Shown here piece after piece: positions 1-11,592 of a DNA stretch of 64,000 nt. The DNA is from Azonexaceae bacterium s22 (lineage in GTDB: Bacteria > Pseudomonadota > Gammaproteobacteria > Burkholderiales > Rhodocyclaceae), in NCBI GenBank assembly GCA_016617495.1, contig WYCU01000001.1, positions 434,001-498,000 on the forward strand, given 5' to 3'. The translations under genes and the position numbers were made by a program. Each line of letters opens with the position of its first letter. Position 1 is the stretch's first letter. The notes under the pieces were generated by a model. It did no database searches. It was not told the DNA's origin and worked only from the letters and a program-made list of their open reading frames with translations.

Positions 1-1582
1 TAACTCGGTCGAAATCGATACCGCGCTGACGGATATGCTTCATGCGGACCAGACGGCTCTTCCCTTCCATGAACACCTCGAGCGCCCCGCTGGCTTTGTA
101 CATTTCCGGGGGAATAACCAGAGACCCCTCTTCCTTAACGGCGGGAATTGGCGGGAGGAGAAAAGCACGTTGGAAGCGTTCGGCATGCCCGGCCGAGGCA
201 TGAGGCGTGCGGACGCCGACGCCCTGAGGCATACCCGGTAGCAGCAGCATGCCGACAACCAGATTGCCATCATTCTCCTGCATGAGCCAAGCCGCTTGCC
301 CGAGCAGGAACTGATTGCCATCCGGCGGGCAAATGGCCATCAATTGGGTGTGAGCCAGCCGAAGGCCTGCTTCGCTACGCGTTAAACGAAAGCCGTTTGC
401 GGAATGGTTGATGACCCCCCAATCCTCAAGCGGGAAATTAAGATGAGGTTTGAAGCTGAGTGCTTGGCCGGGAATGGCGCGGTCCCGGAAGGTGAACAAT
501 TCCTCAAATTCGTTGCGCGAATAGATGCTTGCCGAGTCGGGCTGGATAAATTCCTTCCCGCTGATGTAGTAGTGCATGGCGTCGAAGCCCAGCGCCATGC
601 GAGCGGTGCCCTCAGCGCTGAAACGGCGGAAGCGCCTTGGCGATGCAGTTTGCGACCAGGGACGGGAAAGCTTTTCGAGCAACTGAATTACGTGACCGGA
701 GGTTTCCTCACCCAAGCCAAGCTGTTGCGGGGTGATCTTTTGGTGCAGTTGGGAAAGCATGTGATTCAGCTGCAAGCCCAAACGCCCGGTATCCAGACGG
801 CGGGCATCCTGACCGATCTCATCGACGGTATCGGCGGGATGAATCGGCAGGTCCTTGGAGAGCTCGATGATATAGGGCGGTATTTCCAGGTCGTCGTTGA
901 GTGGGTGAAGGGTTACCAGTGGCGCCCACATGCCGGCCCAGCGCCGAATCAGGTTGAGATTGCGGACACTGTTGCTGTATGGCCCGGCGATATCAATCAA
1001 CAGCACCGTGACATAGGCCGCCGCACAGTGCGTTGCCTGCAGGTTATTTTCGAGCGAATCGTTTACCGGGGTATAAATGATGCCCCATTGTTCGGCCGTA
1101 TCGAAATAGCCATTCAGATCGCTCCAAACCCCTTTGGGCACCTCACGTCGTGCCCGATAGTGCTCCAGAATTTCCATGCCCGTGTAGTACAGGCAGCGAT
1201 GGAGAATTGTTGCAATCAGATTGACGTACGCCGGATCGTTTTCTTCCGGATGTTGAAGACGCGCGCAGAGGGCATAGGCATTTTCCATTCGCTCCCAAGC
1301 TGATACGACCTGTAGGAAGCATGCTTCTTCTTCTTCGGTGAGTGCCAATGCTTTGTTGTGATAGAGCCTAGCGCGCTCTTCCTCTACAAAGCAGAGTGGC
1401 ACACGCGCTTGTTCGAGAAGTGCGAACAACACCCCGGGGTCCGGTGGTGTTTCCAGCAACGAGTCCAAGAATTCGAGCAGTTGTTGTTCAGCCAATGTGG
1501 GGTTGGCCAGCGAGAGACGGGAAAGGTAAGCTGCCCCGGTTTGCAGGTCAGGAATGGGGCCAAGGCGAGGGGTCGTAGTCAT
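1..1582 (-). CDS. Conserved hypothetical protein, 3' end beyond the left window edge
   Basis: An open frame runs without a stop from ATG at 1582 to the left edge, giving 527 visible residues, so the gene is partial at its C-terminus. The start lies 13 nt after the stop of the HIT gene, suggesting one transcription unit. I recognise no named domain, and there is no signal peptide or membrane segment. It aligns by eye with the complete 511-residue protein at 42909-44444. Both share a helical N-terminal half with a KAL-acidic-E segment and an LHR/LHRA motif, an AWL/EWL segment followed by G-rich strands, an R-x-FLL/R-x-PAFLL stretch with a following SLVIPP/ALVVPP, and a final RGI-x-F/RGS-x-F motif. 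By that comparison only a few residues are missing here. Function unknown. Confidence 0.8.
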   Translation of the reverse strand, partial: MTTTPRLGPIPDLQTGAAYLSRLSLANPTLAEQQLLEFLDSLLETPPDPGVLFALLEQARVPLCFVEEERARLYHNKALALTEEEEACFLQVVSAWERMENAYALCARLQHPEENDPAYVNLIATILHRCLYYTGMEILEHYRARREVPKGVWSDLNGYFDTAEQWGIIYTPVNDSLENNLQATHCAAAYVTVLLIDIAGPYSNSVRNLNLIRRWAGMWAPLVTLHPLNDDLEIPPYIIELSKDLPIHPADTVDEIGQDARRLDTGRLGLQLNHMLSQLHQKITPQQLGLGEETSGHVIQLLEKLSRPWSQTASPRRFRRFSAEGTARMALGFDAMHYYISGKEFIQPDSASIYSRNEFEELFTFRDRAIPGQALSFKPHLNFPLEDWGVINHSANGFRLTRSEAGLRLAHTQLMAICPPDGNQFLLGQAAWLMQENDGNLVVGMLLLPGMPQGVGVRTPHASAGHAERFQRAFLLPPIPAVKEEGSLVIPPEMYKASGALEVFMEGKSRLVRMKHIRQRGIDFDRV

Positions 1583-1595
1583 TGGCGCGGTGTAC

Positions 1596-2012
1596 TCAAT
1601 GTGTCAGTGCGCGAAGTTCAGCCTGAAGGACATGACGCAAGTGTTCATCGTCGACTTCCCGGCAGTGAGGTTGATTCGTGCGGAGGGGCTTGCCCCAGAT
1701 TGTTTCAGGAAAGTGGCTATCGTCACGCCAGCGCGGGATGATGTGCCAATGGATGTGGGGAGTAACGTTACCAAAGCTGGCCAAGTTAATCTTGTCGGGA
1801 GAGAAGAGAGTACGAAGAACTCGCTCTACGGTGAATACCACGTTCATCAACGATAGGCGCTGAGCGGGATCAAGGTCGGTCATCTCACGTACATGCGCTG
1901 TCCAGATGACGCGACAGAAGCCGGGGTGGTCTTGATCATCAACTCGCACGACACGACAGGTGGGCGACTCCCAAAGCACAATACCGCCTGACGTGGTGCA
2001 CAGCTCGCACAT
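1596..2012 (-). CDS. HIT-family (histidine triad) nucleotide hydrolase/transferase
   Basis: A protein of 138 residues with the diagnostic histidine triad HIHWHIIP near residue 88, preceded by the usual NLASFGN strand. HIT proteins hydrolyse or transfer nucleoside phosphates attached to small leaving groups (AMP-lysine, dinucleoside polyphosphates); the actual substrate cannot be read from sequence. An N-terminal CELC pair may bind metal, as in some bacterial HIT proteins. The start is supported by a GGGAGA ribosome site about 6 nt upstream of ATG 2012. It lies between the FAD/Fe-S oxidoreductase and the uncharacterised left-edge gene, all on the minus strand. Confidence 0.92.
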   Translation of the reverse strand: MCELCTTSGGIVLWESPTCRVVRVDDQDHPGFCRVIWTAHVREMTDLDPAQRLSLMNVVFTVERVLRTLFSPDKINLASFGNVTPHIHWHIIPRWRDDSHFPETIWGKPLRTNQPHCREVDDEHLRHVLQAELRALTH

Positions 2013-2084
2013 CCCCGATCTCCCTTTTCTTCACCCGTTTTTCAAGGCGCAAGCATTGCATTTGCATTCGGTGGATGCAAGTGC

Positions 2085-2119
2085 TTGTCGCGGTCGACCG
2101 TGAAAAACAGGCAAAAATC
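2085..2119 (+). repeat. Dispersed 35-bp core + double A-tract repeat, copy 1 (intergenic)
   Basis: Core TTGTCGCGGTCGAC, then CGTG, A5, CAG, then GCAAAAATC. It lies between the stop of the oxidoreductase (2171) and the HIT start (2012). The T-rich strand is the strand transcribed from the oxidoreductase, downstream of its hairpin at 2135-2163. The bases flanking the first A-tract can pair (CC-TG with CAGG, one bulge). Confidence 0.85.
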
Positions 2120-2134
2120 GATTTGGGGGTACGT

Positions 2135-2163
2135 CCGGGCGGGTATCTCGCACACCCGCCCGG
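2135..2163 (-). terminator. Hairpin terminator candidate of the FAD/Fe-S oxidoreductase gene
   Basis: A perfect 10-bp inverted repeat (CCGGGCGGGT / ACCCGCCCGG) with a 9-nt loop begins 8 nt after the stop codon at 2171. No T-run follows immediately, but the T-tracts of the dispersed repeat (2085-2119, minus strand) follow about 15 nt later, so it is not a canonical intrinsic terminator. Confidence 0.5.
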
Positions 2164-2170
2164 CTTGAAG

Positions 2171-5100
2171 TCAGAGCAGGACGCGCTCGATGCCGCCGCT
2201 GTTTGCCTTGTTCACATACTCCGCCATCCAGTCTTTGCCGAGCAGGTGTTTTGCCAGTTCGACGACGATGTAATCCGCACGGGTGTCGGCATCGTCGTCG
2301 TAACGGGAAAGTCCCTGCAAACAAGCGGGGCAGGAAGTCAGGATCTTCACATCGCCCTGGAAGCCGTCAGCGCGCAATTTCTCGGCGCCCTTTTCGATTT
2401 CCTGTTGCTTGCGGAATTTGACTTGGGTCGCGATATCCGGGCGTGCGTAAGCGAAGGAGCCGGAATCGCCGCAGCAGCGATCGTTCAGCGGCACGTCCTG
2501 GCCCATCAGCTTTTTGGTCACGGCCAACGGGTTGTAGGCCTTCATCGGCGTGTGGCAGGGATCGTGGTACATGTAGCGCGTACCGGTTACCCCCTCCAGC
2601 TTGACGCCCTTCTCCATCAGGTACTCATGGATATCAAGCAGGCGGCAGCCAGGGAAGATTTTCTCGAACTGGTATTTCTGCAGCTGGTCCATGCAGGTGC
2701 CGCAGGAAACGATCACCGTTTTGATATCGAGATAATTCAGCGTGTTGGCCACGCGGTGGAACAGGACTCGATTGTCCGTGGTGATCTTCTGGCCAGTTTC
2801 CTCATCACCTGAAGAGGTTTGCGGATAACCGCAGCACAGATAACCCGGTGGCAGCACGGTGGTGGCGCCGACCTCGTAAAGCATCGCCTGCGTGGCCAGA
2901 CCGACCTGCGAGAACAGGCGTTCGGAACCGCAGCCCGGGAAGTAGAACACCGCTTCGGAATCGGCGTTGGCCACTTTCGGATTGCGAATGACTGGAATCA
3001 CCTTGTCATCCTCGATATCCAGCAGCCCGCGCGAAGTACGCTTGGGCAGATTGCCGGGCATCGGCCGGTTCATGAAGTGGATGACCTGGGTCTTGATGCT
3101 TGGCGCGCCGACGGTGGCCGGCGGGTGCGCACGGGTGTCCTGAACCAGACCCAGGGCTTTGGCCGTCTTGTGGGCCAGGCGTTGAGCCTTGAAGCCGAAA
3201 TCCATCATCACGCTGCGCATGAGCTTGAGCGTGGCGGGGTCCTTGATCGAGAGGAAAGCCATCGAAGCCGCCGTGCCGGGGCTGAAGCGCTTCTTGTCCT
3301 GCTTGCGCAGGAAATTACGCATGGCGACGGAAACATCGCCGAAGTCGATATCCACCGGGCACGGCTTCACGCAGCGGTGGCAGACCGTGCAGTGGTCGGC
3401 CACATCGTTGAATTCGTCGAAATGCTTGAGCGAAATGCCGCGCCGGGTCTGCTCTTCGTAAAGGAAGGCTTCGACCAGCAGGGAGGTCGCCAGAATCTTG
3501 TTGCGCGGGCTGTAGAGCAGGTTGGCGCGCGGCACGTGCGTCGAGCACACCGGCTTGCACTTGCCGCAACGCAGGCAGTTCTTCACCATTTCCGAAATCG
3601 TTCCGATCTCGGATTGCTCCATGATCAGCGATTCGGTGCCGAGCAGGCTGAACGAGGGCGTATAGGCATTGCCCATATCGCCGCCGGGCATCAACTTGCC
3701 CTTGTTGAAACGGCCTTCCGGATCGACCTTGTTCTTGTAGGCGCGGAAGGGGCCGAGTTCCGCTTCGGAGAGGAATTCCAGCTTGGTGATACCGATGCCG
3801 TGCTCACCCGAAATCACGCCATCCAGGCTGCGCGCCAGATGCATGATGCGCTCCACCGCCTTGTGGGCGGTTTGCAGCATGGCGTAATTGTCGGAATTGA
3901 CCGGGATGTTGGTATGCACGTTGCCATCGCCAGCGTGCATGTGCAGGGCCACGAAGACACGGCCGCGCAGGACCTCCTTGTGGATACCTTCGACGCGCTC
4001 GATGATCGGGCGATATACCGTTCCATCGAAAATCTTGGACAGCCGGGCCTTTAGCTCCTGCTTCCACGACACGCGCACGGAATAATCCTGCAGGCGGTGG
4101 AACAACCTGGGGTTGGCGGCCTTGTTGGTCAGTTCGCCGGCCACCACGCCGTAGGAAACGAAACGCGATTCGGCTTCCGCCAGCGGCATGTCGAGATTAT
4201 CCAGCAACCATTCCCAGCGCAGGCGCACGGCCTCGACGTAATCGAGCGCGGCCTGACGGCGGTCGCCGATCAGCACGGCCTTGTCCACACCGGCATCGCC
4301 TTCATGGAGCGGCAGATCGCCCTGCAGGAATTCGGCCAATGCGGCGCAGAGATCGAGCTTGTTGCGGATCGACAGTTCGATGTTGATCCGCTCGATGCCG
4401 TCGCAGTATTCGCCCATGCGCGGCAGCGGGATCACCACATCTTCATTGACCTTGAAGGCGTTGGTGTGGCGCGAGATGGCGGCGGTGCGCGAACGGTCGA
4501 GCCAGAACTTTTTGCGCGTTTCGGCATCGACGGCAATGAAGCCTTCCGCGGCACGCAGGTTGCACATGCGCACGACTTCCGAAGCGGCCGTCATCACCGC
4601 CGTTTCATCGAAACCGACGATATCGCCGATCAGCACCATCTTCGGTCGGCCGTGGCGTTTGGCCTTGGTCGCGTAGCCCACGGCCTTCACGTAGCGTTCG
4701 TCGAGATGCTCCAGACCGGCCAGTTGCACCCCGGCGGCATGCCCGGCGCCACCCGGCTTGAAGTAGTCGGTGATTTCCACAATCGCCGGCACGGCTTCGC
4801 GGACCTGCCCGAAGAACTCCAGACAGACCGTGCGCGAAACCGGGGGCATTTTGTGCAGCACCCAGCGCGCGGCGACGATGATGCCGTCCGTGCCTTCCTT
4901 TTGCACCCCCGGCACACCGCCGAGGAATTTGTCGGTCACGTCCTTGCCGAGGCCGACTTTGCGGCAGGCGGCACCCGGCATGGAGAGGATTTCTTCCTTG
5001 AGCAGCTTCTTGCCGCTCGGGTCGAATCGCTTCAGGCGGAATTCGACCTTTTCCTGTTCATGAATCTTGCCGAAATTGTGGTTCAGGCGTTCGACTTCCA

Positions 5101-6046
5101 GCCAGTTGCCATCCGGGTCGACCATCTTCCACCAGGCCAGGTTGTCGAGCGCAGTGCCCCACAACACGGCTTTCTTGCCGCCGGCGTTCATGGCGATGTT
5201 GCCGCCGATGCAGGAAGCCGACGCCGAAGTCGGGTCCACCGCGAAAACGCGGCCAGCCAGCGAAGCGGCTTCGGAAACGCGTTCGGTCACCACGCCGGCG
5301 CCAGTGCGGATGGTGGCATAAGCCTTGTCGTGGCCCGGCAGGACGATCTCTTCGACCGGGCTCATGTCGATCAGCTTTTCGGTGTTGATCACTGCCGAAT
5401 ACGGCGACAGTGGCACCGCGCCGCCGGTGTATCCCGTGCCGCCCCCGCGCGGGATGATCGTCAATCCGGCTTCGATACAACCGCGCACCAGATGCCCGAT
5501 TTCCTCTTCCGTGTCCGGATAGAGGACGACGAAGGGATATTCCACGCGCCAGTCGGTCGCGTCGGTGACGTGCGAAACGCGCGCCAGTCCGTCGAAGGCG
5601 ATGTTGTCCTTGCGCGTGTGCTTGCCCAGCACCTTGAGCACTTTGCGGCGCAAATCCAGCGTTTCGCCGAAGCGCGTCTCGAAGCGGTTAACGGCCTCAT
5701 GGGCGGCTTCCACCAGTCGCTTGACCTTGGCGGCACGATCCGGGTCTTCCTGCTCGCTTTCGGCACGGCGTTTTTCGACCTCTGTCAGGCGGTGGCGCAG
5801 GGCCCCGACCAGCGCATCGCGGCGTTCCCGGTTGTCGAGCAAGTCGTCTTCCAGGTAGGGGTTGCGCTGCACCACCCAGATGTCGCCGAGCACTTCATAA
5901 AGCATCCGGGCCGAGCGGCCGGTCACGCGCTCGCCGCGCAGTTCGTCAAGGATCGCCCAGTTTTCGGCACCGAGCAGACGAATGACGATTTCGCGGTCAG
6001 AAAACGAGGTGTAGTTGTAGGGGATTTCGCGCAGGCGGGCAGTCAT
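2171..6046 (-). CDS. FAD-linked oxidase / Fe-S (CCG-domain) fusion oxidoreductase, D-lactate or D-2-hydroxyacid dehydrogenase type
   Basis: A single 1291-residue protein. After an N-terminal extension of about 165 residues it has a PCMH-type FAD domain with the glycine-rich [11 protein letters not shown] loop, then the FAD-oxidase C-terminal domain, which includes [12 protein letters not shown] and SGEHGIG. Next come two 4Fe-4S motifs ([11 protein letters not shown] and [12 protein letters not shown]). Last is a pair of cysteine-rich CCG-type motifs (CCGYPQ and CCGDSGSF). This layout is that of YdiJ/D-2-hydroxyglutarate or D-lactate dehydrogenases that pass electrons from a 2-hydroxyacid to the quinone pool or an electron-transfer partner. 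The substrate is not predictable. It lacks a signal peptide, so is probably cytoplasmic or peripheral to the inner membrane. Confidence 0.9.
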   Translation of the reverse strand: MTARLREIPYNYTSFSDREIVIRLLGAENWAILDELRGERVTGRSARMLYEVLGDIWVVQRNPYLEDDLLDNRERRDALVGALRHRLTEVEKRRAESEQEDPDRAAKVKRLVEAAHEAVNRFETRFGETLDLRRKVLKVLGKHTRKDNIAFDGLARVSHVTDATDWRVEYPFVVLYPDTEEEIGHLVRGCIEAGLTIIPRGGGTGYTGGAVPLSPYSAVINTEKLIDMSPVEEIVLPGHDKAYATIRTGAGVVTERVSEAASLAGRVFAVDPTSASASCIGGNIAMNAGGKKAVLWGTALDNLAWWKMVDPDGNWLEVERLNHNFGKIHEQEKVEFRLKRFDPSGKKLLKEEILSMPGAACRKVGLGKDVTDKFLGGVPGVQKEGTDGIIVAARWVLHKMPPVSRTVCLEFFGQVREAVPAIVEITDYFKPGGAGHAAGVQLAGLEHLDERYVKAVGYATKAKRHGRPKMVLIGDIVGFDETAVMTAASEVVRMCNLRAAEGFIAVDAETRKKFWLDRSRTAAISRHTNAFKVNEDVVIPLPRMGEYCDGIERINIELSIRNKLDLCAALAEFLQGDLPLHEGDAGVDKAVLIGDRRQAALDYVEAVRLRWEWLLDNLDMPLAEAESRFVSYGVVAGELTNKAANPRLFHRLQDYSVRVSWKQELKARLSKIFDGTVYRPIIERVEGIHKEVLRGRVFVALHMHAGDGNVHTNIPVNSDNYAMLQTAHKAVERIMHLARSLDGVISGEHGIGITKLEFLSEAELGPFRAYKNKVDPEGRFNKGKLMPGGDMGNAYTPSFSLLGTESLIMEQSEIGTISEMVKNCLRCGKCKPVCSTHVPRANLLYSPRNKILATSLLVEAFLYEEQTRRGISLKHFDEFNDVADHCTVCHRCVKPCPVDIDFGDVSVAMRNFLRKQDKKRFSPGTAASMAFLSIKDPATLKLMRSVMMDFGFKAQRLAHKTAKALGLVQDTRAHPPATVGAPSIKTQVIHFMNRPMPGNLPKRTSRGLLDIEDDKVIPVIRNPKVANADSEAVFYFPGCGSERLFSQVGLATQAMLYEVGATTVLPPGYLCCGYPQTSSGDEETGQKITTDNRVLFHRVANTLNYLDIKTVIVSCGTCMDQLQKYQFEKIFPGCRLLDIHEYLMEKGVKLEGVTGTRYMYHDPCHTPMKAYNPLAVTKKLMGQDVPLNDRCCGDSGSFAYARPDIATQVKFRKQQEIEKGAEKLRADGFQGDVKILTSCPACLQGLSRYDDDADTRADYIVVELAKHLLGKDWMAEYVNKANSGGIERVLL

Positions 6047-6135
6047 GTAAGCAGCCGGGGTCTGTCAAAAAGTGGATTTTATCGTATCGGCGAACATCTC
6101 GCGGCCAAGGTAGACCGGAATTCGATGCTGGAGGT

Positions 6136-6561
6136 TCAGTTTCCGTGCGCCAGATACACGATCAATGCGTAGCGCGCGAACTTGCCGAGGGCAATGAACG
6201 CGAGGCAGGGCAGCCAATGCAGGCGCAGCCAGCCGGCCGCGATGCACAGCGCATCGCCAACCAGCGGCAGCCAAGAAAGCAGCAGGATCGGGCTGCCCCA
6301 GCGTTCGACGCGTTCGCGGTGCGGCAAGGTTTCGAGGCGCTGCCAGCGCGGCAGAACCCGGCCACACCACCAGCTCACCATGGCGCCGCCGGTATTGCCG
6401 ACGGTCGACATCAGCAACGCCGGGAGCGCCTGCGTCGGGTGAAGCTGCAAAAAGCCCCAGAGCAGGGCCTCGGAGCCACCGGGTAGCACGGTGGCCGACA
6501 GAAAACTGGCGATAAACAGGCCGGTGAGCCCTTGTTCTGCCGTGACGTTTAACCACTCCAC
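6136..6561 (-). CDS. YqaA/DedA-type (VTT domain) inner-membrane protein
   Basis: A hydrophobic protein of 141 residues with about four membrane segments and the family pattern of an early small-residue-rich helix with E (LPGGSEALL), a GNT-GG turn in the second helix and a WLPLVGDALCIAAG segment. YqaA proteins are small relatives of the DedA/VTT family of membrane proteins, in which several members move lipids; the role of YqaA itself is unsettled. It is divergent from ilvA (start 6600), with only 38 nt between the two start codons, so both promoters must overlap there. Confidence 0.8.
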   Translation of the reverse strand: MEWLNVTAEQGLTGLFIASFLSATVLPGGSEALLWGFLQLHPTQALPALLMSTVGNTGGAMVSWWCGRVLPRWQRLETLPHRERVERWGSPILLLSWLPLVGDALCIAAGWLRLHWLPCLAFIALGKFARYALIVYLAHGN

Positions 6562-6599
6562 CCGTAAAATCCCCGCTTTACTTTCAAAAGCTGCACATC

Positions 6600-8132
<1,533 letters not shown>

Positions 8133-8151
8133 ACCACCCGCATCGGGACGA

Positions 8152-8186
8152 TTGTCGCGGTCGACCCCGAAAAAGGGGCAAAAATC
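8152..8186 (+). repeat. Dispersed 35-bp repeat, copy 2 (between ilvA and azlD)
   Basis: Core TTGTCGCGGTCGAC followed by CCCG, A5, GGGG and CAAAAATC. The CCCC/GGGG arms around the first A-tract form a 4-bp stem. The last two bases, with the next A, make the stop codon of azlD (8185-8187). The T-rich strand is therefore the start of the azlD 3' untranslated region. Confidence 0.88.
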
Positions 8187-8511
8187 ATGAGCCGAAGGCT
8201 TGCAGCGCCCACAGCGCGAGCATGCCGGCGGCGATGGTGGCCAGCACGTTGCGCGTGCGCCAGGCGATGACGACGGCGATCAGCGCGGCCCAGAGGCGCG
8301 GGTTGTCCGGGGTGAAGCTTAGGCGGCCGTCGAGCACGAATATTTCCGGCGCAATCAGTGCGCCGAGGATGGCGGGCGGGACGTAGCGCAGCAGCGCAGT
8401 CAGGCGCGGATCGTCCGGCAGATAGCGGCCGAAGGCGATGAAGGACAGGCGGATCAGGAAAGTCACCGCGCCGCAGGCCGCCATGGTGAGCAGTAACGTG
8501 GTGGTCGTCAT
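8185..8511 (-). CDS. azlD: AzlD-family branched-chain amino acid exporter subunit
   Basis: A protein of 108 residues with four predicted membrane segments and the AzlD hallmarks: N-terminal TFLIRLSFIAFG, RYVPPAILGALIAPEIF in the middle and IAWRTRN-x-L near the end. AzlD is the small partner of AzlC in LIV-E type exporters of branched-chain amino acids. Its ATG overlaps the stop of azlC by ATGA, so translation is probably coupled. The position beside ilvA suits a safety valve for isoleucine-pathway products, which is an inference from context. Confidence 0.88.
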   Translation of the reverse strand: MTTTTLLLTMAACGAVTFLIRLSFIAFGRYLPDDPRLTALLRYVPPAILGALIAPEIFVLDGRLSFTPDNPRLWAALIAVVIAWRTRNVLATIAAGMLALWALQAFGS

Positions 8512-9209
8512 GGCGTTTTCCGGTCGAAGCGGCGCAGGGCGAGCCCGGCACCGATACCGGCTGCGGCGGCCACGAGTAGCCCGAGTTTGTGCGGCAGGGC
8601 CATGGCGGGCAGCACGACCGCAGCGGCGACCAGCGCTGCACCCGCATCGCTGCGCCGATGTACGGCGAGCACCAGCAAGGCGATGAAGGTCAGCGCAATC
8701 GAGAAATCCAGCGACCAGCCGGCGGGGATGGCCGCGCCGAGCAGGACGCCGGCCAGTGTGGAAAGTTGCCAGCCGCTCCACAGCGTGCTGCCGGTGCCGA
8801 GCAGGAAGTAGTGGCGGTGCGGCGTGGCCGGGCCGTCGCGCAGGCGCGGTAATGCCGCGGCGAAGGCTTCATCGGTGAGCAGGTAGGCGAGCAGCAGTTT
8901 CCAGCGCCATGAGAGGCCGCGCAGATATTCGGCCACTGCGGCGCTGTAGAGCAGATGGCGCAGGTTGACGACGCCGACGGTGGTGACGGTGACGGCTGGC
9001 GGCGTGACCGCACCCCAGAGTTGGGCAAAGACGACCTGCGACGAGCCGCCGAAGATGAGCGAGGAACTCAGCACGACCGCCCAGCCGGGCAGGCCGGCCG
9101 CCAGGCCGAGTACGCCGAAGATCATCCCGAAAGGCACGACACCGAGCAGCAAGGGCAGCTCGGCGCGCACGCCGGCCAGGAATTCGGAGCGCGGTGTCGG
9201 GTCGTTCAT
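8508..9209 (-). CDS. azlC: AzlC-family branched-chain amino acid permease
   Basis: Large subunit of an AzlCD exporter, 233 residues from ATG 9209. The frame stays open upstream to 9305, but those 32 extra residues are polar and unlike the family, so the internal start is preferred. It has the conserved F-L-x-G-x-R-AELPLLLG-x-VPFG opening, the SSSLIFGGSSQVVFAQL helix and the NLRH-x-LY/LLTDEAFA segments of the family, with about seven membrane helices. It is followed by azlD with a 4-nt overlap. Confidence 0.88.
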   Translation of the reverse strand: MNDPTPRSEFLAGVRAELPLLLGVVPFGMIFGVLGLAAGLPGWAVVLSSSLIFGGSSQVVFAQLWGAVTPPAVTVTTVGVVNLRHLLYSAAVAEYLRGLSWRWKLLLAYLLTDEAFAAALPRLRDGPATPHRHYFLLGTGSTLWSGWQLSTLAGVLLGAAIPAGWSLDFSIALTFIALLVLAVHRRSDAGAALVAAAVVLPAMALPHKLGLLVAAAAGIGAGLALRRFDRKTP

Positions 9210-9285
9210 CGGGGTGTGCACTTGGGGCCGGGCGCGGGTGTCGCGCTGCCAGTAAGGATTTTCGTGCGAGTTTCCGGCAAGGGAT

Positions 9286-10359
9286 TCAATCCGGCAACAG
9301 CTCAAGCTGGCGGGCGTGCCAATCGAGGACGGCGGTGCGCGTGGTCATGCGTTCGGCCAGCTCGGGGAATTCCTCCGCGATCACCGCGGCCGCGAAGCCC
9401 GAGAGGAAGCGCGCCTTCAGTTCGGCACGCGCCCGGTCGACGCCGATTTCGTCGTAGGGCACCGAGGCAAAGAGCAGGAAACCGTCGTCGGGAATCCGGC
9501 CCTTGGCCATGTTGCTGCGAATGATGCCGGCCGCCTTGCGCACCGGTTCGGCCAGGTTGGGGCTGTAGGGGCCGATGATCAGCGCCAGATTGGGTGTATG
9601 CAGGAAGTCGAAACCGCGGCCGATGCAGATCACCCATTCGCGATGTTCGATATCGAGCAGGCGCTCCTGGCGTGCGGTCTGCTCGCGGATTTCGGCGATA
9701 TGGGCGAGGTTGCCGTGCAGCAGCGGCAAGAGATCGGCGCGCATGCCGGCCGGCATGTCCGGAAGCAGCGCTGCGAGACGCGGTTCGAGGGTGGGCAGGT
9801 CGGCCGCGCCGAAGGTGGCGAGATCGAGCGCTTCGCCGTTGCTGCCGTGCAGGGTGAGCGCTTCCTCGTCGGTCTCGAAGCCGCAAACCAGCGGATAAAC
9901 CGTGCTGTGACCGGCGCCGAAAATGGTTTCGAGCTGGCCGCGGATCTGCCGCGTATGGGCGATGGCCGCCGCGGTGTCGTAGGCAAAACCGGCGCAGCCG
10001 CGCTTGGGATTGCCGCGCGACCAGTGGTAGGTGATGAGAAAGAGCACGCGCCGCCCGGCGCCGACCATGCGCTGCACATGATGGGCGACGACTTCGCCGA
10101 GATGCGGCCAGCCGAGGTCGAACATGCCGCCGAGGTTGCGGAAAGGCATCAGGATGCCGGCGGGCGTCTTGGTCGCCACGGCGATGTGGATGCGCCCGTC
10201 CATGCATTTGAGTACGGCAATGGCCGTGGGATGCTCGGCCAGATAGCGCTGCCGGGCCAGCCAGGCTTCCGGGCTGCGGAAAGTCTCGCCGTGACGGTGG
10301 GCGAGTTCGAAGAGCCAGTCGATACGTTCGCCGATTGGCCAATCGTGGATGTCGTTCAT
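9286..10359 (-). CDS. CsoSCA-like / beta-carbonic-anhydrase-fold protein, function unproven
   Basis: A soluble protein of 357 residues from ATG 10359 (the frame opens upstream to 10440 without family support). It contains C-M-D-G-R at about residues 53-57 and, about 60 residues later, an H-x9-C pair in YHW...RGCAGF. This Cys-x-Asp-x-Arg plus His...Cys arrangement is that of the zinc site of beta-class carbonic anhydrases. The spacing is closest to the carboxysomal CsoSCA type. No carboxysome gene or Rubisco is near, so a role in CO2 fixation is not supported by context. It may be a free carbonic anhydrase or an inactive relative. It lies upstream of azlC on the same strand. Confidence 0.55.
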   Translation of the reverse strand: MNDIHDWPIGERIDWLFELAHRHGETFRSPEAWLARQRYLAEHPTAIAVLKCMDGRIHIAVATKTPAGILMPFRNLGGMFDLGWPHLGEVVAHHVQRMVGAGRRVLFLITYHWSRGNPKRGCAGFAYDTAAAIAHTRQIRGQLETIFGAGHSTVYPLVCGFETDEEALTLHGSNGEALDLATFGAADLPTLEPRLAALLPDMPAGMRADLLPLLHGNLAHIAEIREQTARQERLLDIEHREWVICIGRGFDFLHTPNLALIIGPYSPNLAEPVRKAAGIIRSNMAKGRIPDDGFLLFASVPYDEIGVDRARAELKARFLSGFAAAVIAEEFPELAERMTTRTAVLDWHARQLELLPD

Positions 10360-10500
10360 GTCTCCTCCGGTCGCCCTCTGCGGGGCGGATTTGCCGGCCC
10401 CTCCGCCGCGACCGGCCGGTCGCGGGAGCCAGGCTGTCATTTAACGCCGCCCGGCCGCGCTTGCCAAGCCGGATGGTTAATTCGATTTGGTAATTATTAT

Positions 10501-10520
10501 GTGAAAAATCATTCTTTCAC
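10501..10520. promoter_or_regulatory. Inverted repeat GTGAAA-N8-TTTCAC upstream of the sulfate-binding protein gene
   Basis: Perfect 6-bp arms separated by 8 bp, in an AT-rich patch of an otherwise GC-rich intergenic region (10360-10586), 66 bp before the start codon at 10587. Position and symmetry suit a regulator site, perhaps of a CysB/Cbl-type sulfur regulator, but no consensus match can be claimed. Confidence 0.35.
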
Positions 10521-10586
10521 GGAATATAAGTGGCGACCTAGACTCCAGTCATCCCTTCAATTCAGATCATCGACAGGAGTTTTCCC

Positions 10587-11585
10587 ATGCGCAAATTTGC
10601 CCTTTTTGCGGCGTTGACCGCGACAATCGCCCTGGCCCCCGCACTCCAGGCCCAGACCACGCTGTTGAATGTCTCCTACGACCCGACCCGCGAGTTGTAC
10701 AAGGATTTCAACGCCGCCTTCAACAAATACTGGCAGGGCAAGACCGGCCAGAACGTCCAGGTCCGGCAATCGCACGGCGGTTCGGGCAAGCAGGCGCTGG
10801 CTGTGCGCGATGGCCTGGAGGCCGACGTGGTGACGCTGGCGCTGGCCTACGACATCGACGCGCTCGCCGACAAGGGGCTGATTCCCAAGGATTGGCAGCA
10901 GCGCTTCCCGAACAATTCCTCCCCCTACGCCTCGACCGTGGTGTTTCTGGTGCGCAAGGGCAATCCCAAGAACATCCGCGACTGGGGCGATCTGGCGCGG
11001 CCGGGTACGGCGGTCATCACGCCCAACCCGAAAACCTCGGGCGGTGCACGCTGGAACTATCTGGCGGCCTGGGCGTGGGCGCTCAAGCAGCCGGGGGGCG
11101 ACGAGCAGAAAGCGAAAGCCTTCGTGGCCACCCTCTATCGCAACGTGCCGGTGCTCGATTCCGGCGCGCGCGGGGCGACCACGACCTTTGTCGAGCGCGG
11201 CTTGGGCGACGTGCTGATTGCCTGGGAAAACGAAGCCTTCCTGGCCGTGAACGAGATCGGCAAGGACAAGTTCGACATCGTCTATCCCAGTCTTTCCATC
11301 CTTGCCGAGCCGCCGGTGGCGGTGGTCGACAAGGTCGTCGAAAAGCGCGGCACGCGGCTGACGGCGCAAGCCTATCTGGATTATCTCTACGCCCCGGAAG
11401 GCCAGCAGATTGCAGCGCGGCACTACTACCGTCCGCGCGACCCGAAAGTGGCGGCGCAATACGCCCAGCAGTTTCCCAAGCTCAAACTGGTCACCATCGA
11501 CGACACCTTCGGCGGTTGGCAGAAGGCGCAGAAAGCGCACTTTGCCGACGGCGGCACGTTCGACCAGATTTACCTGAAGAAGTAG
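10587..11585 (+). CDS. Periplasmic sulfate/thiosulfate-binding protein of an ABC importer
   Basis: A protein of 332 residues with a cleavable signal peptide ([22 protein letters not shown], cut after AQA) and the Sbp/CysP family landmarks: [15 protein letters not shown], a SHGGSGKQ anion loop, [23 protein letters not shown] and a C-terminal YLYAPEGQ. These proteins capture sulfate or thiosulfate for CysTWA-type importers. The permease and ATPase genes are not next to it, so partners must lie outside the window. A good AGGAG site precedes the ATG. It heads the sulfur group that continues with a degenerate EAL protein, cysK and patB. Confidence 0.93.
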   Translation: MRKFALFAALTATIALAPALQAQTTLLNVSYDPTRELYKDFNAAFNKYWQGKTGQNVQVRQSHGGSGKQALAVRDGLEADVVTLALAYDIDALADKGLIPKDWQQRFPNNSSPYASTVVFLVRKGNPKNIRDWGDLARPGTAVITPNPKTSGGARWNYLAAWAWALKQPGGDEQKAKAFVATLYRNVPVLDSGARGATTTFVERGLGDVLIAWENEAFLAVNEIGKDKFDIVYPSLSILAEPPVAVVDKVVEKRGTRLTAQAYLDYLYAPEGQQIAARHYYRPRDPKVAAQYAQQFPKLKLVTIDDTFGGWQKAQKAHFADGGTFDQIYLKK

Positions 11586-11592
11586 GCCCGCC

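Noticed and set aside
404-1303. A 299-codon plus-strand frame
   Set aside because: It lies opposite a longer continuous minus-strand frame (1-1582) that matches the 511-residue paralog, so it is a shadow.
2819-6172. Long plus-strand frames (411 and 691 codons) opposite the FAD/Fe-S oxidoreductase
   Set aside because: Antisense shadows of a well-conserved high-GC gene; no family motifs.
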